Of a stretch of DNA of 8,527 nt, positions 7,244-8,527 are shown piece after piece. The stretch spans positions 1 through 8,527 of the forward strand of contig JANTFN010000065.1 of the NCBI GenBank assembly GCA_024763435.1, read 5' to 3'. How positions within the stretch are numbered: position 1 is the stretch's first letter; the number at the start of each line of letters is the position of its first letter. The notes beneath the pieces are model-generated. The model did no database searches. It saw nothing but the letters and a program-made list of their open reading frames with translations, and was not told the DNA's origin. The stretch is from Thermodesulfobacteriota bacterium. Its GTDB lineage: Bacteria; Desulfobacterota; S145-22. Position numbers and translations under genes: made by a program.

Positions 7244-8527
7244 TTAAAGAATATAGCGGCTTAAATCCTCGTCTTCCACAAATTCATGCAACTGCTTCTC
7301 CACGTATTCCGCTGAAATCGTCACCTCGGTATCGCTCATTTCAGGGGCCTTGAAGGAGATATCATCTAAAAGTTTTTCCATGATCGTGTAGAGGCGGCGC
7401 GCGCCGATATTTTCCGTGTGCTCATTAATCTCGGTGGCCGTTTCCGCGATCTTTTCCACTGAATCGGGTTTGAAGTTCAGCTTAATCCCCTCTGTTTCCA
7501 GCAGGGCCTCATACTGTTTAATCAGGGCGTTTTTCGGCTCCGTCAGAATACGGGCAAACTCTTCCTTGCCAAGCGAGTCCAGCTCCACGCGAATGGGAAA
7601 ACGTCCCTGAAGCTCTGGGATGAGGTCTGAGGGTTTGGAGACATAAAAGGCACCGGCGGCGATAAAAAGGATATGGTCGGTTCGAACCATTCCGTGTTTG
7701 GTATTGACCTTCGTCCCCTCGACAATGGGAAGGATATCCCGCTGCACCCCTTCCCGGGAGACATCCGGGCCGCCGCTCTGCTCTTTTCCGGCGATCTTAT
7801 CTATCTCGTCGAGAAAAATAATCCCACCCTGCTCCACCAGGGTTAAGGCCTCTTTCACAACGCGATCCATATCCACCAGTTTCTGCGCCTCTTCCTGAGC
7901 GAGGATTTCCAGGGCCTCCGGGACTTTTATCTTCTTGTGCTTGGTCTTTTTCGGGAGGATGTTGCTGAACATGTCTTTCATGTTGACGCCCATTTCTTCC
8001 ATCCCGGACCCGGAAAAAATCTCAAACACCGGCATCGCGGTCTGAGTAATCTCAATGTCCACAAAACGCTCATCCAGATTACCGTTCCGCAGCAGCTGGC
8101 GCAGGCGCTCCCGGGTTGAAAGCGAGGGTTTTTTGTCCCCCACAATTTCCAGCGGTTTTTCCCCGGAATAAGACCCCTCGGGGGGATGGTGGGAAGGTTT
8201 GGGGGGAAGAAGCAGGTCAAGGAGGCGCTCCTCGGCAATTTCCCGCGCCTTGAGTTCCACCCGTTTGGTTTCTTCCGATTTTACCATGTTGATGGCAATT
8301 TCAACGAGATCACGGATCATCGATTCCACGTCTCGCCCCACATATCCGACCTCGGTAAACTTAGAGGCCTCTATCTTCAGGAAAGGGGCATTCGAGAGCC
8401 GCGCGAGCCGGCGTGCTATCTCGGTTTTCCCAACGCCCGTGGGGCCGATCATAATAATATTTTTCGGAGCGATTTCGTCGCGAAGCTCCTCCGGCACCTG
8501 CTGGCGGCGCCAGCGGTTTCTCAGAGC
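7244..8527 (-). CDS. hslU: HslU, ATPase subunit of the HslVU protease, partial (N-terminus beyond right edge)
   Basis: HslU is a hexameric AAA+ unfoldase that recognises, unfolds and threads proteins into the HslV peptidase in the cytoplasm. The frame is open to the right edge and encodes 427 residues; the window begins at ALRNRWRRQQ, so roughly the first 25-35 residues are missing. A GTG at 8497 is an internal Val codon, not the start. Counting from the edge, Walker A GPTGVGKT is at 28-35 and the pore loop GYVG at 61-64. An intermediate (I) domain follows, including VFEIFSGSGMEEMGVNMKDMF. Then come Walker B IIFLDEIDKIA, the sensor and arginine-finger stretch ILFIAAGAF to LQGRFPIRVEL, and sensor 2 in GARRLYTIMEKLLDDISF. 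The C-terminal tail EDLSRYIL is the segment that docks into HslV and activates it, and it is intact. I expect hslV upstream, outside the window. argB begins 13 bases downstream, so the two genes probably share a transcript. Confidence 0.98.
   Translation of the reverse strand, partial: ALRNRWRRQQVPEELRDEIAPKNIIMIGPTGVGKTEIARRLARLSNAPFLKIEASKFTEVGYVGRDVESMIRDLVEIAINMVKSEETKRVELKAREIAEERLLDLLLPPKPSHHPPEGSYSGEKPLEIVGDKKPSLSTRERLRQLLRNGNLDERFVDIEITQTAMPVFEIFSGSGMEEMGVNMKDMFSNILPKKTKHKKIKVPEALEILAQEEAQKLVDMDRVVKEALTLVEQGGIIFLDEIDKIAGKEQSGGPDVSREGVQRDILPIVEGTKVNTKHGMVRTDHILFIAAGAFYVSKPSDLIPELQGRFPIRVELDSLGKEEFARILTEPKNALIKQYEALLETEGIKLNFKPDSVEKIAETATEINEHTENIGARRLYTIMEKLLDDISFKAPEMSDTEVTISAEYVEKQLHEFVEDEDLSRYIL

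Noticed and set aside
5720..7353. Two long plus-strand open frames (310 and 333 codons) opposite argD, argB and the end of hslU.
   Set aside because: Both are antisense to conserved genes, overlap one another, and their translations show no family pattern.
8495..8497. GTG as the start of hslU.
   Set aside because: The frame continues upstream to the window edge as ALRNRWRRQQ, which is conserved HslU sequence, so the codon is an internal valine.

Overview
This window reads as an ordinary chromosomal stretch from a Gram-negative bacterium of moderate GC content. All seven genes lie on the minus strand, so the transcription order runs from high to low coordinates: hslU (partial, cut by the right edge) - argB - argD - argF - argG - leuS - lptE (partial, cut by the left edge). 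An outer-membrane LPS-assembly lipoprotein implies a diderm host. The combination of hslU followed directly by an arg cluster and then leuS-lptE, together with the protein style, suggests a deltaproteobacterium in the broad sense (Desulfobacterota, perhaps near Syntrophales). That placement is inference from gene order and remembered family sequences, not from a search.

Layout, in transcription order. At 8527-7244 is the AAA+ unfoldase HslU of the HslVU protease; its first few dozen residues lie beyond the window. Thirteen bases later begins a tightly packed arginine block: N-acetylglutamate kinase (argB), acetylornithine aminotransferase (argD, start overlapping the argB stop as TAATG), ornithine carbamoyltransferase (argF, overlapping argD as ATGA), then, after a 73-base spacer with small inverted repeats, argininosuccinate synthase (argG). 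Only 4 bases after argG comes leucyl-tRNA synthetase (leuS). An 86-base gap with a terminator-like hairpin then leads to lptE, which has a strong ribosome binding site and a clear lipoprotein signal peptide.

How the genes work together: ArgB, ArgD, ArgF and ArgG cover steps 2, 4, 6 and 7 of arginine synthesis from glutamate. ArgA/ArgJ, ArgC and ArgH are not here. ArgB carries the N-terminal extension and C-terminal signature of arginine-inhibited kinases, which points to feedback control at this step and to a cyclic, ArgJ-type pathway. HslU, LeuS and LptE are housekeeping proteins that share the transcript or neighbourhood without an obvious biochemical link to arginine.

I found no mobile element, CRISPR array, tRNA or rRNA gene, and no previously undescribed system. 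No stretch longer than 100 bases lacks a gene. The points worth a second look are modest: the absent argH, the alternative hairpins before argG, the hairpin after leuS, and the regulatory type of ArgB.
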